Assembly (NCBI GenBank): GCA_024654105.1
Contig: JANLID010000046.1
Span: forward strand, 1-45,572
DNA: 45,572 bases
Direction: 5' to 3'
Source of the DNA: Gallionella sp.
GTDB taxonomy: Bacteria; Pseudomonadota; Gammaproteobacteria; Burkholderiales; Gallionellaceae
The translations under genes and the position numbers were made by a program. The notes under the pieces are model-generated. The model ran no database searches. It was not told where the DNA came from and saw nothing but the letters and a program-made list of their open reading frames with translations. Positions 7,837 to 15,200 of the stretch are shown here, piece after piece. Within the stretch, counting starts at the first letter, position 1; every line of letters starts with the position of its first letter.

Positions 7837-7857
7837 ACCCGCTTCGGCGGGTTTTTT
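7837..7857 (+). terminator. Rho-independent terminator (second of tandem, TTCG loop)
   Basis: ACCCGC-TTCG-GCGGGT hairpin with a T6 tail. It belongs to a family of almost identical hairpins at 10495 and 12212. Confidence 0.9.
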
Positions 7858-7872
7858 ATTGGGAAATCGTGA

Positions 7873-8577
7873 ATGCCTGACGTTGAGATTTTCATCGGCT
7901 ATGACGGCCGCGAGCGCACCGCCTGGGAAGTCTGCGCCCGCTCGATCATCCGCCATGCCGCGCTGCCGCCGACGATCAGCCCTATCGGCATGGGAACTCT
8001 CAATGGCCGGTACAGACGGCCTACAGAGCGCGTGGATGGTATCCTGATCGACAAGGTATCCGATGCGCCGATGAGCACCGAGTTTGCCCTGGCGCGGTTT
8101 TTCGTACCCTGCGTCGCGCGCGCGCAGTTGGCACTATTCTGCGACGCGGATTTCATGTTTCGCGCCGATGTGGCGGAATTGTTCGCGCTGGCCGATCCGC
8201 GCTTTGCCGTGCAAGTGGTGAAGCATGACTATCACCCTGTCGACAAAATCAAGATGGACGGCCAGCCGCAGAGCGACTACCAGTACAAACTTTGGTCAAG
8301 CCTAGTGCTGTGGAACATGGTCCACGCCGCGAATAAGCGGCTCTGGCAGTTTGATCTGGATACGCGGCCCGGCCTATGGTTTCACCAGTTCGGATGGCTG
8401 CGCGACGATGAGATCGGTGAGATTGATCCGTCTTGGAATTGGCTCGATGGCGTGAGCGATCCATCGATTGAGCCGAAGGCGGTGCACTTCACGAATGGGA
8501 CGCCAGATATGCCCGGCCACGAAAACAGTCTGCACGCTTTCGAGTGGAATGTGCTTGCACAAATGGGGGCGGCATGA
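7873..8577 (+). CDS. GT8-like glycosyltransferase
   Basis: 234 residues. The start MPDVEIFIGYDGRER is a Rossmann-like nucleotide-sugar entry; LALFCDADFMFRADVAELF contains the DxD metal/nucleotide-sugar motif at about residue 90, and HFTNGTPDMPGHE near the C-terminus resembles the second metal-binding His region of family 8 retaining transferases. It is cytoplasmic with no membrane segment. It overlaps the head-closure gene (ATGA), so it is co-expressed with structural genes; it may attach a sugar to a virion or host surface component. Confidence 0.75.
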   Translation: MPDVEIFIGYDGRERTAWEVCARSIIRHAALPPTISPIGMGTLNGRYRRPTERVDGILIDKVSDAPMSTEFALARFFVPCVARAQLALFCDADFMFRADVAELFALADPRFAVQVVKHDYHPVDKIKMDGQPQSDYQYKLWSSLVLWNMVHAANKRLWQFDLDTRPGLWFHQFGWLRDDEIGEIDPSWNWLDGVSDPSIEPKAVHFTNGTPDMPGHENSLHAFEWNVLAQMGAA

Positions 8578-8945
8578 GAGCGGGCGCGATGGATCGGCAA
8601 GTGACAGTGGAAAAGAAGCAAGTTACCGTCGATCCGACGTACGGCACGGAACTGGTTTCCTGGATTCCGCTAGTCGCGCAGGCAGGCAGCCCAACGGTTG
8701 CCGCTCGCTTCTGGGCGCGGTTCCGGGACGTGCTGCAGGGACGTGGTGAGACAGTAAAAATGGACGTTGCGCTTTCGAGTGGGCGCGCTGTTGTCGGCAT
8801 GCGTTACCGCAGTGATATCACATCAGCGATGCGCGTGCGATTGCACGGTGACGGCGATGATGTTATTTACCAGATAATAACTGATCCGGTTATGATCGGA
8901 CGTAAGGAAGAAACAGAATTTATCGTCGAACGCTACAGCAGCTAG
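8574..8945 (+). CDS. Head-tail joining/head closure protein
   Basis: 123 residues. The start (MRAGAMDRQVTVEKK) and pattern (WARFRDV... MRYRSDIT..MRVRL...YQIITDPV.IGRKEETEFIVER) match the phage head-tail joining family (SPP1 gp16-like), small beta-barrel proteins that plug the connector after DNA packaging. First recognisable morphogenesis gene in the window, directly after the glycosyltransferase. Confidence 0.8.
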   Translation: MRAGAMDRQVTVEKKQVTVDPTYGTELVSWIPLVAQAGSPTVAARFWARFRDVLQGRGETVKMDVALSSGRAVVGMRYRSDITSAMRVRLHGDGDDVIYQIITDPVMIGRKEETEFIVERYSS

Positions 8946-8955
8946 GAGAATCATT

Positions 8956-9114
8956 ATGACAAAACAGCAACTGCGGGATGAAATCAAACGATTGAATGCG
9001 GAAGTGTCGAGATTGCAGACGCTATTGTCTGAGGCGGATAGTCGCCCGTCTGAGAGAGAAGCGAGAAGGTCACGGCCATGGATTGAACCCGATAAACAAG
9101 AGATACCCGAATAA
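8956..9114 (+). CDS. 52-residue coiled-coil protein
   Basis: AGGAGA precedes the ATG by a good distance. The first 28 residues form heptads (LRDEIKRLNAEVSRLQTLL) and the tail is basic then acidic. It resembles many short coiled-coil phage proteins; no function known. Confidence 0.55.
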   Translation: MTKQQLRDEIKRLNAEVSRLQTLLSEADSRPSEREARRSRPWIEPDKQEIPE

Positions 9115-9125
9115 CGGAGGTCGTA

Positions 9126-9359
9126 ATGTTCGGACTGAAATATCAGCCGGTAGCCGTGGAAGTGAGCGCCACAGCATATGATGAGATTGCGCTGGCAATG
9201 GTCAACTCAGGGGTGGTAGTTTCGATGCTGGCCGGTGGGCTCGATATGCGCGGCATCGCCATCGTGCGCGGGCCAGAACCTGAGCATCATGTTGTCGAGC
9301 ATCGCCCGATCAGTAGCGCGAAAGTTACGCGCAAGAACACGGCGCCGGGGGCGATCTGA
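9126..9359 (+). CDS. Hypothetical protein, 77 residues
   Basis: Preceded by CGGAGG. Compact mixed alpha/beta protein ending in a basic segment; no domain recognised. It lies in the head-tail connector gene row, where small uncharacterised virion or assembly factors are usual. Confidence 0.6.
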   Translation: MFGLKYQPVAVEVSATAYDEIALAMVNSGVVVSMLAGGLDMRGIAIVRGPEPEHHVVEHRPISSAKVTRKNTAPGAI

Positions 9360-9514
9360 TGAACATTAAGCCGAGCGAGGAAGTATTGGCAATGGCGCGT
9401 CGAATCGTGGATGCGAAGGGCGACATGCAACGCGATTCTGCGCACGATGATTGTGCGGATCAGGTTGCCGCAGAATTGCTGCGCCTCGCTGCGCTTCTGT
9501 CCGAGGCGATCTGA
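9359..9514 (+). CDS. 51-residue helical protein
   Basis: The start overlaps the previous stop (TGATG) and its stop overlaps the start of the gp10-like gene in the same way, so it is translationally coupled on both sides. Predicted all-helical (VLAMARRIVDA...ELLRLAALLSEAI). Not recognised. Confidence 0.55.
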   Translation: MNIKPSEEVLAMARRIVDAKGDMQRDSAHDDCADQVAAELLRLAALLSEAI

Positions 9515-10044
9515 TGGCCGACACGCAACACATTCGCGGCCTGGATAAGCTCAACAAATTTCTCCAGACCTTCCCGGTGAAATTTGAGAAATCGTGCGTT
9601 CGTGGCGGACTTAGAGCGGGGGCCGTCAAGGAACTGCTGCCAGAGGTGCAAGCGAATGTGTTGAGTTTTGCGACTAAATCCGGTGAACTCATGACCGGGT
9701 TGAAAGTGGTCACGCGATCAAGACGCGGCAGGGTGACGGCGGCGGTAGTTGCTACAGGCCCGCATGCCTATCTGGCTAAATGGATGGAGTACGGAGTCAA
9801 GGCGCACAACATCACGGCAAAAAAAGGGTTCCTTAGTTTTCTGGGCGTGTTCGCAAAGTCTGTCATGCATCCCGGTATCGCACCTTACGGAAACAAGTCG
9901 GCACGCGGCCCGCACTCTTTCATGCGTCCTGCGTTGGATCACAGCGGCGGCGCGGCAGTCGTCGCGGCGGGCGAGTACATGCGTAATCGGCTTGAAACGG
10001 CCGGGCTAGACGTTGCTGACATCGATATTGCGGAGGGACCGTGA
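9514..10044 (+). CDS. HK97 gp10-like tail component
   Basis: 176 residues. Typical pattern: RGLDKLNKFLQTFP at the start, paired helices with KELLPEVQANV, a YLAKWMEYGVKAH segment and GPHSFMRPALDHSG before a C-terminal helix. Proteins of this family are minor tail/neck components that connect head closure and tail completion proteins. Located exactly where expected, between head closure and tail completion genes. Confidence 0.85.
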   Translation: MADTQHIRGLDKLNKFLQTFPVKFEKSCVRGGLRAGAVKELLPEVQANVLSFATKSGELMTGLKVVTRSRRGRVTAAVVATGPHAYLAKWMEYGVKAHNITAKKGFLSFLGVFAKSVMHPGIAPYGNKSARGPHSFMRPALDHSGGAAVVAAGEYMRNRLETAGLDVADIDIAEGP

Positions 10045-10469
10045 GCGCCGTCGCGGTAGTCCGCTACCTGCTCACACAGGCTGCGGCGGTAACGGCTATC
10101 ATCCCGGCGTCGCGCATCGTTGCTGGCGACTTGCCATTGAATTTCACGCTGCCGGCAATCTCCGTAATGGAAATATCAAGCAATCCGCGAAACACCGTGG
10201 CGATGAATGGCGCGAACGTGCTGCACACTGAGCGCGTGCAGGTCTCCGTGCTATTCAAGGGGCCGCAGGGCACGCCAGCAGGAACAGGGCTACCGGGCGT
10301 CAAGGGCGTACTCGCGCTGCTCCTGGCGGCCGTTCCGCACACGCACGGCACGGTCAACGGGTTCGACGTGTTATCGATTCTCCCGGACCAGGAAGGCCCG
10401 GATTTGCAGGACGTTGCGACTTCGCTTTATTCGGGGAGCCGTGACTTTATCGTCAAATATCGTTCTTGA
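10041..10469 (+). CDS. Tail completion/terminator-like protein (DUF3168-type)
   Basis: 142 residues from a GTG overlapping the gp10-like stop. The VRYLLTQAAAVTAIIPASRI start, VQVSVLFKG centre and SLYSGSRDFIVKY end follow the gp17/gpU-like tail terminator fold. It caps the tail tube and joins it to the head. A terminator follows at 10495. Confidence 0.75.
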   Translation: MSAVAVVRYLLTQAAAVTAIIPASRIVAGDLPLNFTLPAISVMEISSNPRNTVAMNGANVLHTERVQVSVLFKGPQGTPAGTGLPGVKGVLALLLAAVPHTHGTVNGFDVLSILPDQEGPDLQDVATSLYSGSRDFIVKYRS

Positions 10470-10494
10470 CGAGCAACACCGAGCACCACCAGCG

Positions 10495-10516
10495 ACCCGC
10501 TTCGGCGGGTTTTTTT
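10495..10516 (+). terminator. Rho-independent terminator (TTCG loop)
   Basis: ACCCGC-TTCG-GCGGGT with a T7 tail, between the tail completion and tail tube genes; same hairpin as at 7837. It may lower downstream or upstream stoichiometry, or be read through under antitermination. Confidence 0.9.
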
Positions 10517-10549
10517 ATGCCCGCGAGGGTCTTTTGAAAGGAAGCAATC

Positions 10550-11002
10550 ATGGCCTATGAGACAGTTGCTGGCGCGACGCTGGCATGTTCCGTTACCCCT
10601 CCGAGCCCGGACACCACCGCAGCCGGGTTTTCCACCGCCATCACCTATACGGACATCGGCGAAATTACCGATCTGCCCGGCGCTGCTGGCAGGAATTACA
10701 ACACCAGCGAACACGCGCCGCTATCGAGCCGCCGTCGCCAGCGCAAGAAAGCCAGCTACACGCTTGACGACCTGACGGTGGTCATGGCTTGGGACCAGTC
10801 CGATGCTGGGCAGGATCTGTGCCGCACAGCCGCGCTGGACGATAGCGTATTGACGTTCAAGCTGACGAAGCAGGGCGGCGACATCAGGTACTTCACCGCG
10901 CAAGTGTCCGGGTTCATCGAGAACATGGGCACGGTTGACAACGTGGCGCAAGGCCAGATGACCTTGTTGCGCCAGACCGACACCGTTTCAGACCCGGCGT
11001 AA
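10550..11002 (+). CDS. Major tail (tube) protein
   Basis: 150 residues with GAAAGGAAG before the ATG. Features: AGATLACSVT start, TDIGEITDLPG, a basic SSRRRQRKKASYTLDD loop, MAWDQSDAGQDL and a C-terminal beta-strand region with FTAQVSGFIENMG. This is the pattern of lambda V/phi-like tail tube subunits. Flanked by a terminator and by a large hairpin, as expected for a gene expressed at high, separately set levels. Confidence 0.85.
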   Translation: MAYETVAGATLACSVTPPSPDTTAAGFSTAITYTDIGEITDLPGAAGRNYNTSEHAPLSSRRRQRKKASYTLDDLTVVMAWDQSDAGQDLCRTAALDDSVLTFKLTKQGGDIRYFTAQVSGFIENMGTVDNVAQGQMTLLRQTDTVSDPA

Positions 11003-11013
11003 TAGGGTCTCAA

Positions 11014-11069
11014 CCCGTACCGGCCCGGCTCGTGTCTCCCTCTCCTGGGGAGCGCGGGCTGGGTACGGG
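11014..11069 (+). other. Long imperfect hairpin after the tail tube gene
   Basis: CCCGTACC (11014-11021) pairs with GGTACGGG (11062-11069), GCCCG with CGGGC, and GCTC with GAGC, leaving an 18-base loop. No T-run follows, so it is not a classical terminator; it may stabilise the tube mRNA end or be a weak pause/terminator. Confidence 0.6.
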
Positions 11070-11097
11070 CAAACTTTCATCCCAGGAAAGGACAGCA

Positions 11098-11526
11098 ATG
11101 AACAACCTCAAGAAATACGCCGTAGCACCTACCAGCCGACTTCCCCTGCGTAATGCCAACGATGAATTGATGTATGCCGACGGCTCGGACGGAAAGCCGG
11201 ATGAATCGAAGCCGATGGCGGTCAATGTCTACGGGCCCGGCTCAAAACAGTACGCGAAGGCACAGGCCGCGCAGCAGAATCGCATGATCGACAAACTCAA
11301 GCGCAAGGGAAAAACGGATCAGAGCGCCGAAGAAAAGGCACGAGAGCAAGCGGAATTTCTCGCTGCCTGCACCGAATCTTTCGAGAACATCACCGACGAC
11401 GAACTGACAGGCGAGGCGCTATTCAAGTCCGTCTATACCGATATAGAAGTCGGCTTTATTGCTGAGCAAGTCGGGAAGCATATCGGCGATTGGGCAAATT
11501 TTACGATGGGCTCCTCGAAGCCCTAG
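11098..11526 (+). CDS. Tail assembly chaperone, upstream (G-like) product
   Basis: 142 residues with AGGAAAGG upstream. Position between the tail tube and tape measure genes and the charged helical sequence (KQYAKAQAAQQNRMIDKLKRKG...) fit the lambda gpG-like chaperone that coats the tape measure protein during tail assembly. The C-terminus overlaps a second frame, with a slippery site at 11496, so a longer G-T fusion is predicted. Confidence 0.8.
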   Translation: MNNLKKYAVAPTSRLPLRNANDELMYADGSDGKPDESKPMAVNVYGPGSKQYAKAQAAQQNRMIDKLKRKGKTDQSAEEKAREQAEFLAACTESFENITDDELTGEALFKSVYTDIEVGFIAEQVGKHIGDWANFTMGSSKP

Positions 11527-11948
11527 CCCTGTACGCCCGTCATATTGCATGGCTGCACGCCGTGCCTGAGGTGCCCGGCAAGAAGATCGCAGGGGCGGAC
11601 AAGCCTGTATCGCGGCTTGAAAAGATGCGCGCAGACATGAAGGATGAAACCTATCATCCCGATATGCCGCCTTGCGATGCCGAGTACCTTTTAGCGTACC
11701 TATGGGATTGTGGCCCCGCAGTGAGTGCGGGAATGGGTGATGTGCCATTGCGAAGCGAGCACCTGATCGCGTGGCAAGAGGAAACCGGCATCCCGCTGCA
11801 ACCTTGGGAAGCAAAAATGCTCCGTAGCTTGTCGCGCGAGTATCTGGCCCAGGCGCAGAAGTCGGAAAAGCCCGACTGCCCACCGCCCTACGGATTTGCG
11901 GAACGCCGCGCGCTAGTGGCGGCGAAGATTGATGCGGTATTCGGCTAA
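11490..11948 (+). CDS. Tail assembly chaperone, frameshift extension (T-like)
   Basis: The downstream frame has only a TTG without ribosome site (11490), so it is probably made as a -1 frameshift fusion of the gene at 11098: 135 residues up to 11502 plus about 148 from this frame, about 283 in all. The T domain (LYARHIAWLHAVPEVPG..., PWEAKMLRSLSREYLAQ) should bind the tail tube while the G domain binds the tape measure. Confidence 0.8.
   Translation: MGKFYDGLLEALALYARHIAWLHAVPEVPGKKIAGADKPVSRLEKMRADMKDETYHPDMPPCDAEYLLAYLWDCGPAVSAGMGDVPLRSEHLIAWQEETGIPLQPWEAKMLRSLSREYLAQAQKSEKPDCPPPYGFAERRALVAAKIDAVFG
11496..11523 (+). promoter_or_regulatory. Programmed -1 frameshift site with downstream hairpin
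   Basis: The heptamer A AAT TTT (11496-11502) is in the correct frame of the upstream gene (GCA AAT TTT ACG). Five bases on, GGGCT (11508-11512) can pair with AGCCC (11519-11523). Slippage by -1 enters the frame of 11490-11948. This is the standard G/GT arrangement of long-tailed phages. Confidence 0.8.
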
Positions 11949-11985
11949 TCGGCGTATCCTCTAATTTTCAAACCCAGGAGGGTAT

Positions 11986-12189
11986 ATGAACCGTTTGATG
12001 GTTATTGTAGCTGTCGCAACGCTTGCTGGCTGCTCACCGCCACCAATGGCGCGGCCAAATGATCCGGTTGCCCAGCAGTGCGAGTACGAGGCGGAAATGG
12101 CGATTCAGAGCATCGCCAATCCGCTTTATGCTGGCGTGCGCAAGGCTGAGTTGATGGGTATGTGCATGCGCGCAAAGGGTCGCGGCTAG
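11986..12189 (+). CDS. Small outer-membrane-type lipoprotein
   Basis: 67 residues with AGGAGGG before the ATG. A short signal peptide ends in the lipobox LAGC (MNRLMVIVAVATLAGCSPPP), so the mature protein would be lipidated at Cys16. It lies between the tail chaperone and tape measure genes and is closed by a terminator at 12212, the position of a moron. Phage lipoproteins of this size often block receptors or DNA entry (superinfection exclusion); that role is inferred. Confidence 0.75.
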   Translation: MNRLMVIVAVATLAGCSPPPMARPNDPVAQQCEYEAEMAIQSIANPLYAGVRKAELMGMCMRAKGRG

Positions 12190-12211
12190 TCATTTTCTTT
12201 AGTTGGCATCG

Positions 12212-12233
12212 AGCCCGCTTCGGCGGGCTTTTT
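12212..12233 (+). terminator. Rho-independent terminator (TTCG loop)
   Basis: AGCCCGC-TTCG-GCGGGCT with a T5 tail just before the tape measure gene; third copy of the TTCG-loop hairpin family. Confidence 0.9.
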
Positions 12234-12247
12234 ATTTGGAGAGTCCT

Positions 12248-15200
12248 ATGTTGGCTGGCGCGCTCGAAATCCAGATGTTCGCCTCCTTGGCGAGGCTATC
12301 CAAGGACATGAATGAGGCGAAGTCGATTGTCTCGCGCACATCCCGCAGCATTGAAAGCGCGGCGGCTATGGCGACCCGCGCGCTTGGTGCGCTCGGAATA
12401 GGATTTGGCGTTATCGGATTCGGCCGCTTCATTAAAGGCATCATCGACTCCCAAGATGAATTGTCGAAGTTGTCGCAAAAGCTGAACATTTCAGTCGAGC
12501 AGCTTGCCGGGTTGCGACATGCCGCTGACCTTGCAGGCGTGAGTGGCGAGGCGCTGACAAAAGGATTCAAATCTCTATCATCGCAAATGTTCGACGCCAG
12601 CACGGGACTTCTGGAATCGAAGCGCAATTTCGGCCTACTCGGAATCGAGGTCAAGAACACGGACGGCACTTTACGCGGCACACAAGCCGTGATGTTGCAG
12701 GTGGCCGACAAGTTCGCCGGCATGCGGGACGGCGCCGCGAAGTCCGCGCTAGCGGTGAAGCTGTTCGGTAAGGCCGGACTCGACATGATCCCGATGCTGA
12801 ACGAGGGCAGCGCGGCAATCGCAGCGATGATCGCAGAAGGGCAGCGGCTGAATCCGGTTACGGCTGAATCCGCGAAGCAAGCCGAGACTTTTAACGACAA
12901 CATGGATCGTGTCGGCAAAACATTGAAGGGCGGATTCATCGAGGCCATGAACACGGCCATGCCGTGGATCTCCGATATCTCTGTGGCGATGGCGCGGGCC
13001 GCCAAAGATGCCGGGTTCTGGACTGCCGCGCTTGTCGGGCTTGGCGGCGCGATAACTCATATTTTTGGGTTGTCGGACCTGCAGAAAGCGAAAGAAAGAA
13101 TCGGGGAAATCGACAAGGCACTGTCGATGGCGCGCAAACAATTGGAGGCTGGAAGTCTCAGCCCGCCTGGGGCATCCGATAGCGCATTTTCGTTTCTGAT
13201 TCCCGATGTGAAACTCACCGATGCCGCTCTTGCAAGTATTCGCAAAGTGGTTACTACGTTGGAGGCGGAGAAAGCCAAGTTGGTCGCAGCCAACGCTGAT
13301 CCAAAGGCACCGGCAAAGGCGCTCGCTACTCTCGGAATCCCTGACGAAGATACGCTGAAAAAAGCCGGAGTCGAAGCTGCGCGCTACCGCAAAATGGATG
13401 CGGATGGCTGGGTGAAACACATCGAAGCCATGACGGAGGAATATGAAAACGAACTGAAAATGATGCGCGAGTTGGATGCGGATGAAAACAAGGAACGCAA
13501 GAGCGCGCGAGCCACGAACCTTGCGGGCGAAATTGCGATGTACGAAGCGATTGTGCAGGCGGATTTTGAGGCTACTAAAGCAATTGCGGAAGCGGAGATC
13601 GCGGCAGCGAAGCAAGTGGACGATGTACAAAAACGCCTGAACGAAGAACGCCAGCGCGAGTTCATGGACCTGTTCCGCACCGTCGAAGGCACCGGCAAGC
13701 AAGTTTGGACGATCCTTACCGCAGGCGGCGAAGGCATGGCGAAGTCGGTCGGAAAAGCGATCAAGGCATCGATATGGGATTTGCTCTATCAGATGACCTT
13801 GCGCAAGTGGACGATCAGCATCGGTGCGACTCTTTCTGGGACTGCCTCTTCGGCTTCCGCGGCATCCAACGGCATAAGCTACCTGGGCGCCGCTGGCAAC
13901 ATAGCCAGCTTTGCCGGGAGCGCTGGATTGTGGGGAAGCGCTGCCGCTGGCCCTGCCGTAACGAGTACCTTTGGCGCGGTTGCCTCAGGCGCCGGGTACG
14001 CTGGGGCTGGATCGACCGGGCTGATGGGGACTGCTGGCGCTACTCTTGCCGCGATCCCAGGATGGGGATGGGCCGCGCTTGCAGCGGCAGCAGTCGCTGC
14101 ATATATCATCGGCAGTGACGACGGCGATGCGCAGCGCACCGGCAACTGGACTGGTGCGTTTGGGCAATCGACAGCATCAACGCAAAATCGCTGGTTCGGT
14201 AACGATATGATCGAATCAGGGCGGCAGTTTTCTGCCGAGTTAGCCGCGTCCGAACAGCAAATTGCTAGCCTGCTGAAACTATCATCGGATCAGACAAGCC
14301 AGATCAATGCTGCGCTAGGCGCTCTGTCCGGCAAGCAGTACGGCTTTGGCATGGAACATACCGACTGGCTGAAGTCGGGCGCTCCGCAGGCCATAGCTGC
14401 CGACCGGCTGAGGGTGATCGCTGAGAGCCTGGGCATATCGGTTGAGGCGTTGGCGCAGAAAATGATTGACGCGCAAAAGGTGATCGACCTTGCGCCGCAG
14501 AAGCTGCAACTCGAGATCGACTTGATGAAGGCGCAGGGGGACGCCGCCGGCGCCCTGGCCGCGGAACGCAAGCGCGAACTGGATGCGCTGGACCCGACCC
14601 TGCGGGCGCTGAAAAATCAGATTTACGCCGCGCAGGATCTGGCGACGGCGGCGAACGATGTTGCCGCGGCTGCGAACGATGCCGGGGACGCGATCGCACG
14701 GCTCGCCGACCTGCTGAGTGAAACGCAGAACGCAGTCAATGAGCAGATCGGCCAAAGCCGAAGTGCCTCACAAGCGGCAAGGGCTGCGGCAGAGTCGTTT
14801 AAGCAGATCGGAGTGGCACTTGCGGACGCTGTAACAAAGATCAGGGGCGGAGGTAAGGCCGGGGCCGCAGGACGCCTGGACGCCCTGTTTGGGACGGCCA
14901 TGATGGGCAATGCGGCGGCTTTGTCCGCGCTTCCGCAAGCCGGGCAGGACTTCCTCGCGGCCAGCCTCGCATCGAGCCGGACTTCGCTCGACTTCGCCCG
15001 CGATCAAGCCAAAGTTGTTGCCATGCTCAGTAAGGCGCAGATCGTCAGTGAAGGCATGGTGAACTGGAACGAATACCAGGCGACGCTGCTGGAGGCGCAA
15101 ACAGGCATACTGGAATCAATCCGGGACCAATTGGCGCTGCCAAGCCCGGACGCCGCGATCCTGACGCAGCAAATGGAAATGCTCGGCACCATCGCCGATC

